Below are positions 1 to 7,143 of a DNA stretch of 35,168 nt, piece by piece. A program made the position numbers and the translations under genes. The stretch comes from Acidobacteria bacterium RIFCSPLOWO2_12_FULL_67_14b (lineage in GTDB: Bacteria; Acidobacteriota; Vicinamibacteria; Vicinamibacterales; UBA2999), in NCBI GenBank assembly GCA_001768615.1, contig MELE01000060.1, positions 15,775 through 50,942 of the forward strand, in the 5' to 3' direction. The notes beneath the pieces were generated by a model that saw only the letters and a list, made by a program, of their open reading frames with translations, made no database searches and was not told the origin of the DNA. The first letter of the stretch is position 1. Each line of letters opens with the position of its first letter.

Positions 1-2
1 TC

Positions 3-287
3 CGCAAAGAATACCGGGAAGTCTACATCGACCTCAATAGTGCCTCGGTCATCGAGAGCCGGCACTTCGTCACCGACCTCGGGCCCGACGGACTGAAGGC
101 CAAACCCGACCAGCGGCAGGGCCCCGCCGATTCACACGACATCGGCGCCAAGACCATGCGTTTCGACGGCAACTGGCGCGAAGACAAGATGTCGGAAAAG
201 GAATACATGAACGCCCACGCCGAGGCCGACGCGGCGTACGCGAAAGCCATCCAGGCGCTGATCGACGAGCTCAAAAAGGCGGGCTAG
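3..287 (+). CDS. C-terminal end of an unrecognised protein (5' end outside window)
   Basis: An open frame enters from the left edge and runs in frame 3 to a TAG at 285-287, giving about 94 residues with no start codon needed. The visible part is hydrophilic. It begins with a short strand-like stretch (EVYIDLNSASVIE), continues through a charged linker (KAKPDQRQGPADSHD), and ends in a Lys/Glu/Ala-rich amphipathic helix finishing in DELKKAG. There is no membrane segment and no motif I recognise. Codon use is GC-rich like the neighbours. Its last 17 bases overlap the 3' end of a convergent response-regulator remnant. No function is proposed; being a real coding end is likely from the length without stops and the protein-like composition. 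Confidence 0.6.
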   Translation, partial: RKEYREVYIDLNSASVIESRHFVTDLGPDGLKAKPDQRQGPADSHDIGAKTMRFDGNWREDKMSEKEYMNAHAEADAAYAKAIQALIDELKKAG

Positions 288-402
288 GCGGCGGCTCGTT
301 CAGCATCAGCCAGTAGAGCCCCAACTGGCGCACTGCGTCCACGAACTCCGTGAAGTCGACGGGCTTCTGCACCTACGAATTGGCCCCGCCCATCCCTTTA
401 AG
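271..402 (-). pseudogene. Response-regulator receiver domain remnant (C-terminal third, with internal stop)
   Basis: Read on the minus strand, this stretch encodes GANS, a TAG at 373-375, then VQKPVDFTEFVDAVRQLG and LYWLMLNEPPP before a TGA at 271-273. That is the end of a single-domain receiver of the Rcp1-like type: the conserved Lys-Pro after beta-5, then the last helix ending in a typical LYWLxLNE tail. The TAG sits where such proteins usually have Tyr (GANSYVxKP). Another in-frame stop lies at 403-405, and nothing upstream matches the first two thirds of a receiver, including the phosphoacceptor Asp. I read it as a decayed fragment. It overlaps the convergent gene end by 17 bases, and the intact NtrC-type regulator begins about 80 bases beyond it on the other strand. 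Confidence 0.7.
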
Positions 403-414
403 TCAGCCGGGCGG

Positions 415-428
415 TGCCCAAATGGGCA
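415..428. repeat. Short inverted repeat upstream of the NtrC-type gene
   Basis: TGCCCA, a 2-base centre, then TGGGCA: a perfect 6+2+6 inverted repeat 53 bases before the regulator start. It could be an operator or a small hairpin. Nothing else in the 288-480 gap looks like a gene apart from the receiver remnant. Chance occurrence is quite possible in GC-rich DNA. Confidence 0.25.
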
Positions 429-480
429 AAACAGTGCGAGCGGGAGTAGATTAGGCGGGCAGGCCGGTATCGCCAAACTC

Positions 481-1863
481 ATGCGCAACCAAGAGACACT
501 CCAACCTCGCCCCTTGCTCCTCCTGGTCGACGACGATGCGCAAATCCGGCAGTTGCTCAACGAGATCGGCACCCGCGCGGGCTTCGAGGTGCTCGAGGCC
601 GCCGACGGGTCGGGGGCGATCGAGATGCTCCATCGCCGGCACATGGACCTGGTGTTGCTGGACCTGCACATGCCCCGGGTCAACGGCCTGGACGTGCTGC
701 GCGCCGTGCGGGCCGGCGGTTCGAGCTCGCAGATCGCGCTGATGAGCGGCGCCGCGAGCGTCGAAGACGCGGTCGAGGCGATCAAGCTGGGGGCGACGGA
801 GTATTTTTCGAAGCCGCTCGACATCGCCCGCGTGCGCGCGTTGCTGGAGCGGATGCGGCGGCAGTACGAGGATCGCAACAGCGTGTTCGACAGCGACGCG
901 GCGCTGGCCGAGCGCCTCGAAGTCTGCGGCATGATCGGCCGCTCGCCGGCCATGCGCGAGCTGTTCAGCGTGATCAGCCGGCTGGCGCCCCATGCGCGCA
1001 CGGTGCTCGTGACCGGCGAGACCGGCACCGGCAAAGAGCTCGTCGCCCGCGCGCTGCACCAACTGGGCCCGCGCAAGTCCAAGAAGCTGATTACGGTGAA
1101 TTGTTCCGCGGTGGTCGAGACGTTGTTCGAGTCGGAGTTGTTCGGGCACGTGCGCGGCGCGTTCACCGGCGCCATCGCCGACAAGGCCGGCGTCTTCGAA
1201 GCGGCCAACGGCGGCACGGTGTTCATGGACGAGGTCGGGGAGTTGCCGGCCGGCGCGCAGGCCAAGCTGCTGCGCACGCTCGAGAATGGTGAGATCCAGC
1301 GCGTGGGATCGGTCGAGCTGAAGCGGGTCGACGTGCGCATCGTCACCGCCACCAACCGCCGCCTCGAGGTCGAGATCGCCGCCGGCCGCTTTCGCAGCGA
1401 TCTGTACTACCGGCTCAACGTCGTCGAGATCGCCGTGCCGCCCCTGCGCGAGCGGTCCGAGGACATTCCGTACCTGACGGCGGCATTCGTGCGGCGGTTC
1501 GCCAAGGAGTTCAGCAAGCCGATCACGGGCCTGACCGAAGCCGCGGAAGAGCGGCTGGTCCAGTGGCCCTGGCCCGGCAACGTCCGCGAGCTGCGTAATG
1601 TGATCGAGCGGGCGTGCCTCTTGTGCGAAGGGCACCTGCTTACGGAGGGCGACCTGGCGCGGTCGCTCAGCGAACGCCCGGCCACCGCGCCGGCCCCGGT
1701 TGACGACGAGCCCCCCAGTCCGCCGCCGACGGCCGCGGTGGTGCAGGCGGCGCTGGACGGCACGGGCGGCAACAAGTCGCTGGCCGCGCGTCGCCTGGGC
1801 ATCAGCCGCCGCGCCCTGTACCGGCTGATCGACAAGTACGCCGCTGCGGCCCTAGCGCCCTGA
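481..1863 (+). CDS. Sigma-54-dependent response regulator, NtrC family
   Basis: A 460-residue activator of sigma-54 RNA polymerase with the usual three-part layout and family length. The receiver domain (about 10-125) has the acidic cluster VDDD, phosphoacceptor Asp61 in LLDLHMP and switch Lys111 in SKP. The AAA+ domain (about 150-390) has Walker A GETGTGKE at 179-186, the sigma-54 contact loop GAFTGA at 226-231, a Walker B FMDEVGEL and the arginine-finger region [11 protein letters not shown] Fis-type helix-turn-helix closes the protein (about 415-455, [22 protein letters not shown]). ATG 481 puts the receiver at the expected distance; no strong ribosome site precedes it. No sensor kinase is in view. 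The stop abuts the start of the next gene, a membrane glycosyltransferase, so the two are probably co-transcribed. Its target genes cannot be told from this window. Confidence 0.93.
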   Translation: MRNQETLQPRPLLLLVDDDAQIRQLLNEIGTRAGFEVLEAADGSGAIEMLHRRHMDLVLLDLHMPRVNGLDVLRAVRAGGSSSQIALMSGAASVEDAVEAIKLGATEYFSKPLDIARVRALLERMRRQYEDRNSVFDSDAALAERLEVCGMIGRSPAMRELFSVISRLAPHARTVLVTGETGTGKELVARALHQLGPRKSKKLITVNCSAVVETLFESELFGHVRGAFTGAIADKAGVFEAANGGTVFMDEVGELPAGAQAKLLRTLENGEIQRVGSVELKRVDVRIVTATNRRLEVEIAAGRFRSDLYYRLNVVEIAVPPLRERSEDIPYLTAAFVRRFAKEFSKPITGLTEAAEERLVQWPWPGNVRELRNVIERACLLCEGHLLTEGDLARSLSERPATAPAPVDDEPPSPPPTAAVVQAALDGTGGNKSLAARRLGISRRALYRLIDKYAAAALAP

Positions 1864-3378
1864 ATGGCCGCGAGGATCCGGACGCTGGCGATCGGCGCGG
1901 TGCTCGCGGCCTCGGTGGCCGCGGTCTATGTCACGCGCCTCCAGTTTGCGCCGATCTACCTGATGCACGACGAGTCGCAGTTCGCCCTGCAGGCGGAGGC
2001 GATCGCATCGACGGGGCGCGACCTGATCGGCCGCCGCCTGCCGCTGTACTTCACCGAACCGGAATTTCCCGCGGGACGAGATCCGGCGATCATCTACGCC
2101 ACCGCGTTGGTGTTGAAGGTCCTGCCGCTGTCGGAGTCGTCCGTGCGGCTGGCCACGTCGCTCGTCGGCGTGCTCAACATCGTCCTGATGTTCCTGGTGG
2201 CGCGCCGCTTATTGGCGAGCGACCTGCTCGGCGTGGTGGCCGCGCTTCTGCTCGCGTTCACGCCCGCGCACTTCATCCGCAGCCGGCTGGTCCTCAGTCC
2301 CTTCTATTCGATCCCCTTCATCCTCGCGTGGCTCCTGTGGCTGGCACGCTTTGTCGACACGCCCGAGCGGCGCACGCTGGTGGTGGCGGCGGCGTGGCTC
2401 GGGCTGGGACTCTACACGTATCTCGGTTGCACGGTGATGATGCCCGTGTATCTGCTGCTGACCGCCTGGGTGGCGTGGCGCCGGAGCGCGCGCGGCTGGG
2501 GCGTGGCGTTGCTGGCCGGCTTCCTCGTGCCCCTCGTCCCGATGGCGGCGTGGTCGGTCATGCATCCCGAGCGCTACGGTCAGATCGTCGAGGCCTACCA
2601 ACTCTACTCGGTAGCGGACACGGTCCGCTTGCGCCTCCACTTGTACTGGTCGTTCTTCAGCCCGGACTTCCTGTTCATCACGGGCGAGACCAGCCTGATC
2701 AACTCGACGCGACAGGCCGGGTTCTTTCCGATGGCGTTCGCGATCCTGATTCCGGTCGGGATATATCGGCTCGCTCGATCGGGCGGCGACATCGGCAAGG
2801 TGATCCTCGCCGGCTTTCTCACGGCGCCGCTGGCGAGCGTAGTCTCCGGCGCGCTCGAGATGAACCGCATCATGTTCGCGATCCCGTTCGGAGCGCTGAC
2901 GGCGGCCTACGGCGCCCAGGCGCTGATCGGATCGGCGCGCCCCATCTCCCGGGCTGGGGCCGCCATCCTTCTCGTGAGCTGCGCTCTGCAGTTCTCCGGC
3001 TTCTACGTGGACTACATGGGCCGCTACCGCGTCGCCTCCGCCGAATGGTTCGGGGGAGACATTCGTTCCGCAATCGCCGAGGCGATCGAACGGGGAGGCG
3101 ACGACGGCCGAATCCACCTGTCCCGCTCGATTCCATTCATCCGCCGCTATTGGCGCTTCTACGCGCTCGCCGCCAATCGTCGCGACTTGCTCGGCCGCGA
3201 GACGTTCTTTGAGTGGCCGGAGCTCGACTCCCCGGCGGTCCCGGCCGGTGCCGTCCTGGTCTGCCCCGCGGCGGAGCCGGCGTGCGCGTCTCTTGCGAGC
3301 GACCCGTCGTGGACGCTCGTGCGGTCGGTCGTCGAGCCCGGCGGCAGCCCCACGTTCTCGGTCTTCGAGAAGCACTGA
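1864..3378 (+). CDS. GT-C membrane glycosyltransferase (PMT_2/ArnT-like), paralogue 1
   Basis: 504 residues with roughly ten hydrophobic segments and a soluble C-terminal tail: the build of GT-C enzymes, which move sugars from polyprenyl-phosphate carriers to acceptors on the outer face of the inner membrane. After the first membrane helix comes the acidic pair Asp36-Glu37 in MHDESQF, where GT-C enzymes keep catalytic or metal-binding acids in the first external loop. The motif ASTGRDLIGRRLPLYF follows and is shared with the two neighbouring paralogues. The segment SPDFLFITG and the boundary motif LQFSGFYVDYMGRYR are shared too. ATG 1864 directly follows the stop of the regulator gene, and its own stop overlaps the next start (TGATG), so translation is probably coupled. 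Donor and acceptor are unknown. Confidence 0.8.
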   Translation: MAARIRTLAIGAVLAASVAAVYVTRLQFAPIYLMHDESQFALQAEAIASTGRDLIGRRLPLYFTEPEFPAGRDPAIIYATALVLKVLPLSESSVRLATSLVGVLNIVLMFLVARRLLASDLLGVVAALLLAFTPAHFIRSRLVLSPFYSIPFILAWLLWLARFVDTPERRTLVVAAAWLGLGLYTYLGCTVMMPVYLLLTAWVAWRRSARGWGVALLAGFLVPLVPMAAWSVMHPERYGQIVEAYQLYSVADTVRLRLHLYWSFFSPDFLFITGETSLINSTRQAGFFPMAFAILIPVGIYRLARSGGDIGKVILAGFLTAPLASVVSGALEMNRIMFAIPFGALTAAYGAQALIGSARPISRAGAAILLVSCALQFSGFYVDYMGRYRVASAEWFGGDIRSAIAEAIERGGDDGRIHLSRSIPFIRRYWRFYALAANRRDLLGRETFFEWPELDSPAVPAGAVLVCPAAEPACASLASDPSWTLVRSVVEPGGSPTFSVFEKH

Positions 3379-5024
3379 TGCCGCGCGCGCGTACCGGCCA
3401 GATGGTGCTGCTGGTCCTGACGGCGATCGGCGGCTGGGTCTATCTCCATCGACTCGGCGACGTGCCGGTGTACCTGAGCCTGGACGAAGCGCACTTCGCC
3501 GTGCACGCCGACGCCATCGCGTCGACGGGACGAAACCTCAACGGCGACCGGCTGCCGCTCTTCATCAACCTGGCCGATCCCCTGGGCGATCGGCCGGACC
3601 TGCCGTGGGGAAACACCTGGTATCAGCCGTTTCTCTTCTACCTGATTGCCGCGGCGTTGAAGCTGCTGCCGCTGACCGAGGCGTCGATCCGCACGCCGAC
3701 CGCGATCCTCGGCGGGGTCGTGAACATCGTCCTGATGTATCTGGCCGCCGATCGCCTCTTCGGGAAGCGTCGAATCGCGATCGCGGCCGCGGCCATGCTG
3801 GCGATGTGTCCTGCCAGCGTCGTGATCAGCCGGCAGGCGCTGGACTACACGTGTCCGATCGTCTTCATCCTGGCGTGGTTATTTTGCCTCTCGTCGTTCG
3901 TGCGCGATCCGCGACTTCGATACGCGATCGGCACCGGGCTCGTGCTGGGCGTCGGCTGCTACAGCTACATCACGTCGTGGATCATGATGCCGCTCTACCT
4001 GGTGCTCTCGTGGGTGGCATTTGCCACAGCGGTCCGGAATCCGATCCGCCCGGCCGTCGCGTCCGCCGTGGCATTCATGCTACCGCTTCTGGCGATCCTT
4101 CCTTGGTTGTGGATCCATCCGGAGATGCCGGGCAACCTGCTCTCCGCCTACAGCATTTCCGATCCGGAGCACGTGTCTGCGATCCAGGCTGTGCGGGACG
4201 GGCGAGGGCTGATCGAAGTGGCGCGCCGCTCCGTTTCGGTCTATTGGGCCTACTTCGATCCGTCGTTCTTGTTTCTCAGTGGCGGAGCCAGCCGCAAGCT
4301 GTCCACCGGGCAGGCCGGTGTGTTCCTGCTGCCCGTCGCCATCCTGTTGCCGATCGGCGTCTACGCGTTGGTCCGCCGCGATCGCCGGTCGTGGTTCGGC
4401 CTGACGCTGGTCGCGGGGCTCTTCAGCGCACCGCTGCCGGCCACGCTGAAGGGAACGGCCTTCGCGATCGAGCGGACGATGGCGCTGCTGCCGTTCGCCA
4501 TCCTGATCAGCGCGTGCGGCCTGGCGTGGCTGTGGGAATCACGAAGGACGACCGTGCGAGTGCTCGGGACGCTGCTGCTCGTGGCTCAGCCTCTACAGTT
4601 CGCCGGCTTCTACCAGGACTACCTGTCGGACTACCGGACCCGATCCGCGCTCGGTTATGACCCGACGGCCTTCGGCGAAGCGGCCCCCTTCCTCGTGGAC
4701 GCCGCGGCCGGCGGCGAGTCGCCGGCGGTCTACCTGACGGCGCCGTTGTACGACGTGAGCGCAAAGTGGCGATTCTGGGTGACCAGGCTCGGTCATCCCG
4801 ATCTGCTGTCGCGCACCCATTACTTCGACGGCAACCTTGCCGGCCTCGGGCCCGCGCCTATCGGATCGCTGGCCGTGGTGCCCTCGGAGGATGCCGCGGT
4901 GAACGCGGCCGTCTCATCGGGAGAGTGGGTCCTGGCGCGGCGTGTCATGAGCATCGACGGTCAGCCGACGCTCGCGATCCTGCGGAAGACGGCTAGCAGG
5001 TTGCTGAAAAAGCCAGCGACCTGA
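3378..5024 (+). CDS. GT-C membrane glycosyltransferase (PMT_2/ArnT-like), paralogue 2
   Basis: 548 residues from ATG 3378, which overlaps the preceding TGA by one base. The reading frame continues upstream inside the previous gene, but that part has no match to the paralogue. The layout repeats paralogue 1: first membrane helix, acidic pair Asp36-Glu37 in SLDEAHF, then ASTGRNLNGDRLPLFI, many membrane helices, DPSFLFLSGG, and LQFAGFYQDYLSDY before a soluble C-terminal domain of about 130 residues. The strong likeness to its neighbour points to tandem duplication. It is the last gene of the run starting at 481; a long imperfect hairpin follows before the convergent third paralogue. The role, by family, is transfer of a lipid-linked sugar to an envelope acceptor; the substrate is not visible. 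Confidence 0.8.
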   Translation: MPRARTGQMVLLVLTAIGGWVYLHRLGDVPVYLSLDEAHFAVHADAIASTGRNLNGDRLPLFINLADPLGDRPDLPWGNTWYQPFLFYLIAAALKLLPLTEASIRTPTAILGGVVNIVLMYLAADRLFGKRRIAIAAAAMLAMCPASVVISRQALDYTCPIVFILAWLFCLSSFVRDPRLRYAIGTGLVLGVGCYSYITSWIMMPLYLVLSWVAFATAVRNPIRPAVASAVAFMLPLLAILPWLWIHPEMPGNLLSAYSISDPEHVSAIQAVRDGRGLIEVARRSVSVYWAYFDPSFLFLSGGASRKLSTGQAGVFLLPVAILLPIGVYALVRRDRRSWFGLTLVAGLFSAPLPATLKGTAFAIERTMALLPFAILISACGLAWLWESRRTTVRVLGTLLLVAQPLQFAGFYQDYLSDYRTRSALGYDPTAFGEAAPFLVDAAAGGESPAVYLTAPLYDVSAKWRFWVTRLGHPDLLSRTHYFDGNLAGLGPAPIGSLAVVPSEDAAVNAAVSSGEWVLARRVMSIDGQPTLAILRKTASRLLKKPAT

Positions 5025-5028
5025 AGGA

Positions 5029-5113
5029 AGAAGGCAGAATACAAAAGGCCGAATCGCGAACTACGGCCAGATCCGGGACTGTTCCGCCTTTTGCCTTGTG
5101 CATTTTGCCTTCT
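5029..5113. terminator. Long imperfect hairpin between convergent genes
   Basis: The arms at 5029-5049 and 5093-5113 match as inverted copies at 18 of 21 positions, one mismatch being a permitted G-U pair, with a loop of 43 bases. Both arms are built from AAGGCA-like words and are AT-richer than the flanks. Lying between two converging genes, the element may end transcription from both sides, or may be a copy of a dispersed intergenic repeat. No clear U-run follows either arm. Confidence 0.45.
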
Positions 5114-5136
5114 GGCTGTCGTCTTTCGGCAGCCGG

Positions 5137-6336
5137 CTAGGGCAGGCGGCTGACGTAGAAGACGCCGAATTGGAGCGGCACCAGCGCGAGCAGCACGAAG
5201 CCGAGGGCCCGCCACGCGACGGTCTTCTCGAAGAGCGGCTCGACCCCGAGGCCCGCCAGCAGCACCACCAGCGGCACGACGGTCAGGGCCTGCGCGATGT
5301 TGTGGGCCTCGCCGAAGGTCGATGCGGCCATGGGCGCAATCACGATCCCGCCGATCAGGGCGATTGCGGCCGCGGGCTTCGCCACGACCCGCGTCACACC
5401 AAAGGGCGCAAGCACGGCCATCGGCAGCAGAAAGGGGGCGGCGCCTCGCAGCAGGCCGCCGCGATCGGGACCGGAGAAGAACAGCCAGGCCGGATCGAAG
5501 AAGTCCCAGTACAGTGACGTCCGCGTGCCCAGCGTCGTCCAGTTGATGAAGGCGCGCCAGCCGTCGAGCGGAAAGCGGATGTGCGCCTGGTGAATCGCCC
5601 AGCGCCCCATGGTGTCGCGATAGGTGTCTGGGTAGCTGGCAAACCAGACGGCCATGACCATCAGCGGCAGCGTGAATCCGGCCGCGAAGGCCGCGTACTG
5701 GCGAGGGCCGCGGTAACCCGCGTTCCACATGACGACGATCGTCAGCGCGGCCAGGGAGGCCATCGTGATCGGCGCCGCGGGCTGCGAGTACACGCCGAGT
5801 CCCAGCACGAGCCCGGCGACCGCCAGCACCCAGATGCGTGGCCGGTCGAGGAAGACCAGCAGGCAATACAGCCAGCCGAGAAAGAAAGGCAGCGCGTACG
5901 GCGCGTCCGTCGCCGCGCGGGCGTGCACGAACATGGCGGGCGTCAGCAGCAGCAGCACCGGCGCCGACACCGCAATCCACTCCCGGCCGGACAGCCGGCG
6001 CGCCAGCAGGTACATCAGCAGCGCGCTGATGACAGCGATGCGCACGGTGGCAAGTCGCGACCCCCATTCGGCGGTCGAGGATGTCACCCAGAGAAAGCCG
6101 GCGGTGGCATATACCGCCATCGGCTGAAGCCACACTTCGTCAGACACCTGGAAGAAGAGAGGGGCTTGGCGGCCGGAAGTGCCGCGGCCCGTCGAGGCCA
6201 CCGACTGCGCCTCGCGCACCAGCGCCGTCTCCGCGGGCGTGAGGGGCGGCGGCGGGCCCAGGCGGGTGCCGTACACCAGCAGCGTGACCCCGACGATCAC
6301 GCCCACCGTGACGATCGACCGAAGACGTCCGCTCAA
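5137..6336 (-). CDS. GT-C-like membrane protein, paralogue 3, with degenerate acidic motif
   Basis: A multi-pass membrane protein related to the two genes it faces: it shares ASTGRGTSGRQAPLFF, SALLMYLLARRL, DPAWLFFSG and the C-terminal LQFGVFYVSRL. It differs in two telling ways. The first-loop pair, Asp-Glu in the others, reads Ala-Glu (TPAETAL). The protein also stops where the others enter their soluble C-terminal domain, so it is about 400 residues long. The frame is open upstream as far as an ATG at 6387, but that start lies inside the tRNA-Val gene. The first plausible start outside it is TTG 6336; GTG 6306 is another option. The protein may be a glycosyltransferase with altered chemistry, a non-catalytic partner, or a decaying copy. 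Confidence 0.7.
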   Translation of the reverse strand: MSGRLRSIVTVGVIVGVTLLVYGTRLGPPPPLTPAETALVREAQSVASTGRGTSGRQAPLFFQVSDEVWLQPMAVYATAGFLWVTSSTAEWGSRLATVRIAVISALLMYLLARRLSGREWIAVSAPVLLLLTPAMFVHARAATDAPYALPFFLGWLYCLLVFLDRPRIWVLAVAGLVLGLGVYSQPAAPITMASLAALTIVVMWNAGYRGPRQYAAFAAGFTLPLMVMAVWFASYPDTYRDTMGRWAIHQAHIRFPLDGWRAFINWTTLGTRTSLYWDFFDPAWLFFSGPDRGGLLRGAAPFLLPMAVLAPFGVTRVVAKPAAAIALIGGIVIAPMAASTFGEAHNIAQALTVVPLVVLLAGLGVEPLFEKTVAWRALGFVLLALVPLQFGVFYVSRLP

Positions 6337-6360
6337 GGCTGCAGGGATTCGGGAGTGAAT

Positions 6361-6435
6361 TGGTGCGCGCTGGTGGATTCGAACCACCGACCCCCGCCGT
6401 GTGAAGGCGGTGCTCTACCGCTGAGCCAAGCGCGC
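6361..6435 (-). tRNA. tRNA-Val (anticodon CAC)
   Basis: On the minus strand a full cloverleaf can be drawn over 75 bases: acceptor arms GCGCGCT and AGCGCGC, a D-arm GGCTCAGCGGTAGAGC, an anticodon stem CCGCC/GGCGG with loop TTCACAC (anticodon CAC, reading GUG), and a T-arm GGTGG-TTCGAAT-CCACC. The discriminator is A and CCA is encoded. Confidence 0.95.
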
Positions 6436-6470
6436 GCCCAGACGAAAGATCATAGCATTGATACGCTCCA

Positions 6471-7091
6471 CTAGACGGTCCCGAATAGCCGATCCCCGAA
6501 GTCGCCGAGCCCCGGGACGATGAACTTGTGGGCGTTCAGTTCGCGGTCCACGGCCGGCGTGAAGATCGGCACGGCCGGATACGCCTTCTCGACGGTCGCC
6601 ACGCCTTCCGGCGCGGCGACGATGCAGACCAGGCGCAGGTGCCGGGCGCCCGCGCGCGTCAGCATGTCGAGCGCCGCCACGGCGCTCCCGCCGGTGGCCA
6701 GCATCGGGTCGATCAGCAGCACGTAGCTGTCCTGGATGTTCGGCGGCAGCTTCGCGTAGTACTGCGACGCGACGGCCGTCCGCTCGTCGCGCTGCAGTCC
6801 CAGGTGGCCGACCCGCGCGTTGGGCACGAGCTCCAGCATGCCCGGCAGCATTCCGAGGCCGGCGCGCAGCACGGGGGCCATCACGACATCGGCCGCCAGG
6901 CGGCGGCACGGCGAGGGTCCCAGCGGCGTGTCCACGGTCCCTTCCACCGTCGGCACGTCCCGCAAGGCCTCGGCGCCGAGCAGCACGCTGACGCGATTGG
7001 CCAGCGCGCGGAAGCGCTCGGGTGTGGTGCGGGCGTCGCGCAGTTCCGCGAGGCAGTCGTGCACGAGGGGGTGCGTCACTAGGTGCAACAC
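6471..7091 (-). CDS. upp: Uracil phosphoribosyltransferase
   Basis: 206 residues, the normal length for Upp, the cytosolic salvage enzyme that makes UMP from uracil and PRPP. The N-terminus (HLVTHPLVHD) matches the family start (a xxHPLVxH motif), which supports GTG 7089-7091 as initiator; a stop codon lies four codons upstream in frame. The PRPP-binding loop is DPMLATGGS at 128-136, and the uracil-binding end GLGDFGDRLFGT closes the protein as expected. MAPVLRAGLGML is also typical. It lies just upstream of, and divergent from, an amidohydrolase, within a group of base and nucleoside salvage genes. Confidence 0.95.
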   Translation of the reverse strand: MLHLVTHPLVHDCLAELRDARTTPERFRALANRVSVLLGAEALRDVPTVEGTVDTPLGPSPCRRLAADVVMAPVLRAGLGMLPGMLELVPNARVGHLGLQRDERTAVASQYYAKLPPNIQDSYVLLIDPMLATGGSAVAALDMLTRAGARHLRLVCIVAAPEGVATVEKAYPAVPIFTPAVDRELNAHKFIVPGLGDFGDRLFGTV

Positions 7092-7129
7092 GCGCAGAGC
7101 TTAACAGGAGATCAAGAGATCAGGAGTAG

Positions 7130-7135
7130 TAGAAT
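7130..7135 (+). promoter_or_regulatory. Possible -10 element (TAGAAT) close to the amidohydrolase start
   Basis: TAGAAT lies 8 bases before ATG 7144. Transcription from it would begin almost at the start codon, giving a leaderless or nearly leaderless message; no ribosome site sits at the usual distance. No convincing -35 hexamer is seen. The same word lies 9 bases before aroC. Confidence 0.35.
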
Positions 7136-7143
7136 TCCAGTGC

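Noticed and set aside
451-1635. Long open frame antisense to the NtrC-type gene
   Set aside because: Arg/Ala/Gln-rich low-complexity translation with no family match, wholly inside a recognised gene; typical of GC-rich antisense frames.
6361-6435. tRNA-Val as an integration site
   Set aside because: No integrase and no direct repeat of the tRNA 3' end were seen nearby.
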